Source of the DNA: Prevotellaceae bacterium
GTDB lineage: Bacteria; Bacteroidota; Bacteroidia; Bacteroidales; UBA932
DNA length: 5,834 bases
Direction: 5' to 3'
Assembly: GCA_031289895.1 (NCBI GenBank)
Contig: JAITOP010000325.1
Coordinates: 1 to 5,834, forward strand
The stretch's first letter is position 1. Each line of letters opens with the position of its first letter. Under the pieces are notes generated by a model. The model was not told where the DNA came from, made no database searches, and worked only from the letters and a program-made list of their open reading frames with translations. This document shows, in pieces, positions 5,217 to 5,834 of the stretch. Made by a program: the position numbers and the translations under genes.

Positions 5217-5280
5217 CAGTCCGAAAAAATCTGAGGATAAAGGATAAAATAAAGATAGACAATACTATAAATAAAAAATA
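5217..5280 (+). promoter_or_regulatory. Long 5' leader of rplU
   Basis: Transcription probably starts about 6 nt after the -7 box, leaving roughly 58 nt of untranslated leader. It opens with CAGTCCGAAAAAATCTGAGG, contains a tandem AGGATAA (5234-5240 and 5241-5247), and is then A/T-rich to the start codon. Only short pairings such as TCC with GGA are visible by eye. A leader recognised by L21 for autoregulation is possible but unproven. The purine-rich AGGA is too far from the ATG to be a Shine-Dalgarno site. Confidence 0.35.
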
Positions 5281-5655
5281 ATGTACGCAATAGTAGAAAT
5301 AGCAGGTCAACAATTTAAAGTTGAAAATGGTCGGAAACTGTATGTTCACCGTCTCGAAGCCGCAGAAGGCGACTCCGTAAGTTTCGATAAAATTTTGCTA
5401 ATAGATAACGACGGACAGGTAAAAATTGGCACACCTACGATAGAAGCTGCCACGATTAGTGCAAAAATTCTGAAACATCTTAAAGGCGATAAAGTTATCG
5501 TATTTAAGAAAAAAAGAAGAAAAGGTTACGCTGTTAAAAACGGACATCGTCAACAATTTACTCAAATTCAAATTGAAACAATAAACGGCACAGGTGAAAG
5601 CGAGGCTAAAGCAGTTGCTGCGGCAGAAGAACCTGAAATAGTCGAGGCTGTTTAA
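5281..5655 (+). CDS. rplU: 50S ribosomal protein L21
   Basis: L21 binds 23S rRNA in the large subunit, near L20, and helps early 50S assembly. The 124 residues begin with the standard MYAIVEIAGQQFKV. The basic loop FKKKRRKGY (75-83) and the signature GHRQQFTQ (88-95) carry the rRNA contacts. The core ends at about residue 103. Residues 104-124 form an acidic, Ala/Glu-rich tail (ESEAKAVAAAEEPEIVEAV) beyond the usual ~103-residue bacterial length. Such tails are common in L21 of this phylum as far as I recall, and this one is probably disordered. It is the first gene of the rplU-rpmA operon, 45 nt ahead of rpmA, with a strong promoter and a long leader. Confidence 0.97.
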   Translation: MYAIVEIAGQQFKVENGRKLYVHRLEAAEGDSVSFDKILLIDNDGQVKIGTPTIEAATISAKILKHLKGDKVIVFKKKRRKGYAVKNGHRQQFTQIQIETINGTGESEAKAVAAAEEPEIVEAV

Positions 5656-5700
5656 TTTTGAATGTATTTTTGATTTGAAAAATTATAAAAATTATAAAAA

Positions 5701-5834
5701 ATGGCACATAAAAAAGGTGTAGGTAGTTCAAAAAACGGACGCGAATCACACAGTAAACGACTGGGAGTTAAATTATTTGGCGGACAAGTTGCAAAAGCAG
5801 GAAATATTTTAGTACGCCAACGCGGAACGGTTCA
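5701..5834 (+). CDS. rpmA: 50S ribosomal protein L27, 5' part (cut by the window end)
   Basis: L27 sits in the large subunit with its flexible N-terminus reaching the peptidyl-transferase centre, where it helps place the tRNA ends. Forty-four complete codons are visible, starting MAHKKGVGSSKNGRES and continuing SKRLGVKLFGGQ, the typical L27 N-terminal region; the rest lies beyond position 5834. The mature-type MAHKK start has no extra N-terminal peptide, so it does not need the Prp protease processing seen in Firmicutes. The 45-nt gap after rplU contains the near-repeat AATTATAAA and no obvious promoter or terminator, so it is read from the rplU promoter. Confidence 0.96.
   Translation, partial: MAHKKGVGSSKNGRESHSKRLGVKLFGGQVAKAGNILVRQRGTV

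Noticed and set aside
5217..5280. Known riboswitch or T-box in the rplU leader
   Set aside because: The leader is too short and too A/T-rich, with only 3-4 bp pairings visible; no conserved riboswitch core was recognised.

Overview
The window looks like chromosomal DNA from a low-GC member of the Bacteroidota (probably Bacteroidales-like). Six places match the Bacteroidota sigma-factor -7 element TAnnTTTG: near positions 25, 1769, 2079, 4045, 5109 and 5209. Several have a TTG or TTTG about 18-20 nt upstream. Start codons have A/T-rich leaders without Shine-Dalgarno sequences, and the encoded proteins have the character of Bacteroidota families. No lineage can be fixed from the sequence alone.

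Layout. At the far left is a minus-strand promoter with a palindrome between its boxes, apparently driving a gene that begins at the window edge (ATG at 3..1) and runs out of view. Positions 123-299 hold a short open remnant resembling the C-terminal end of a class I SAM-dependent methyltransferase, with stops just upstream and no start of its own. A minus-strand two-gene operon follows: udk (uridine kinase, 1135-1749) and then a PolB-like 3'-5' exonuclease (434-1138), joined by a 4-nt ATGA overlap. The 357-bp divergent region 1750-2106 is packed with three kinds of short tandem repeat. On the plus strand come lysA (diaminopimelate decarboxylase, 2107-3261) and, 18 nt later, a predicted secreted protein with two SHOCT-like C-terminal repeats (3280-4017). 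A self-promoted toxin-antitoxin pair follows (4075-4595; YoeB-type RNase toxin with an antitoxin that does not look like YefM). Convergent to it is ogt (O6-alkylguanine-DNA alkyltransferase, 4620-5081, minus). The right end is the rplU-rpmA ribosomal protein operon (L21 complete; L27 cut by the window end).

How the genes relate. Most are housekeeping: pyrimidine salvage, lysine/peptidoglycan precursor synthesis, DNA alkylation repair and 50S ribosome assembly. The accessory elements are the YoeB module, the intergenic repeats and the gene remnant. I see no evidence for a large undescribed system. The items most worth a second look are the heptamer repeat whose variation is confined to one CG/CA/TG dinucleotide, the unusual partner of the YoeB toxin, the palindrome inside the left-edge promoter, and the long rplU leader.
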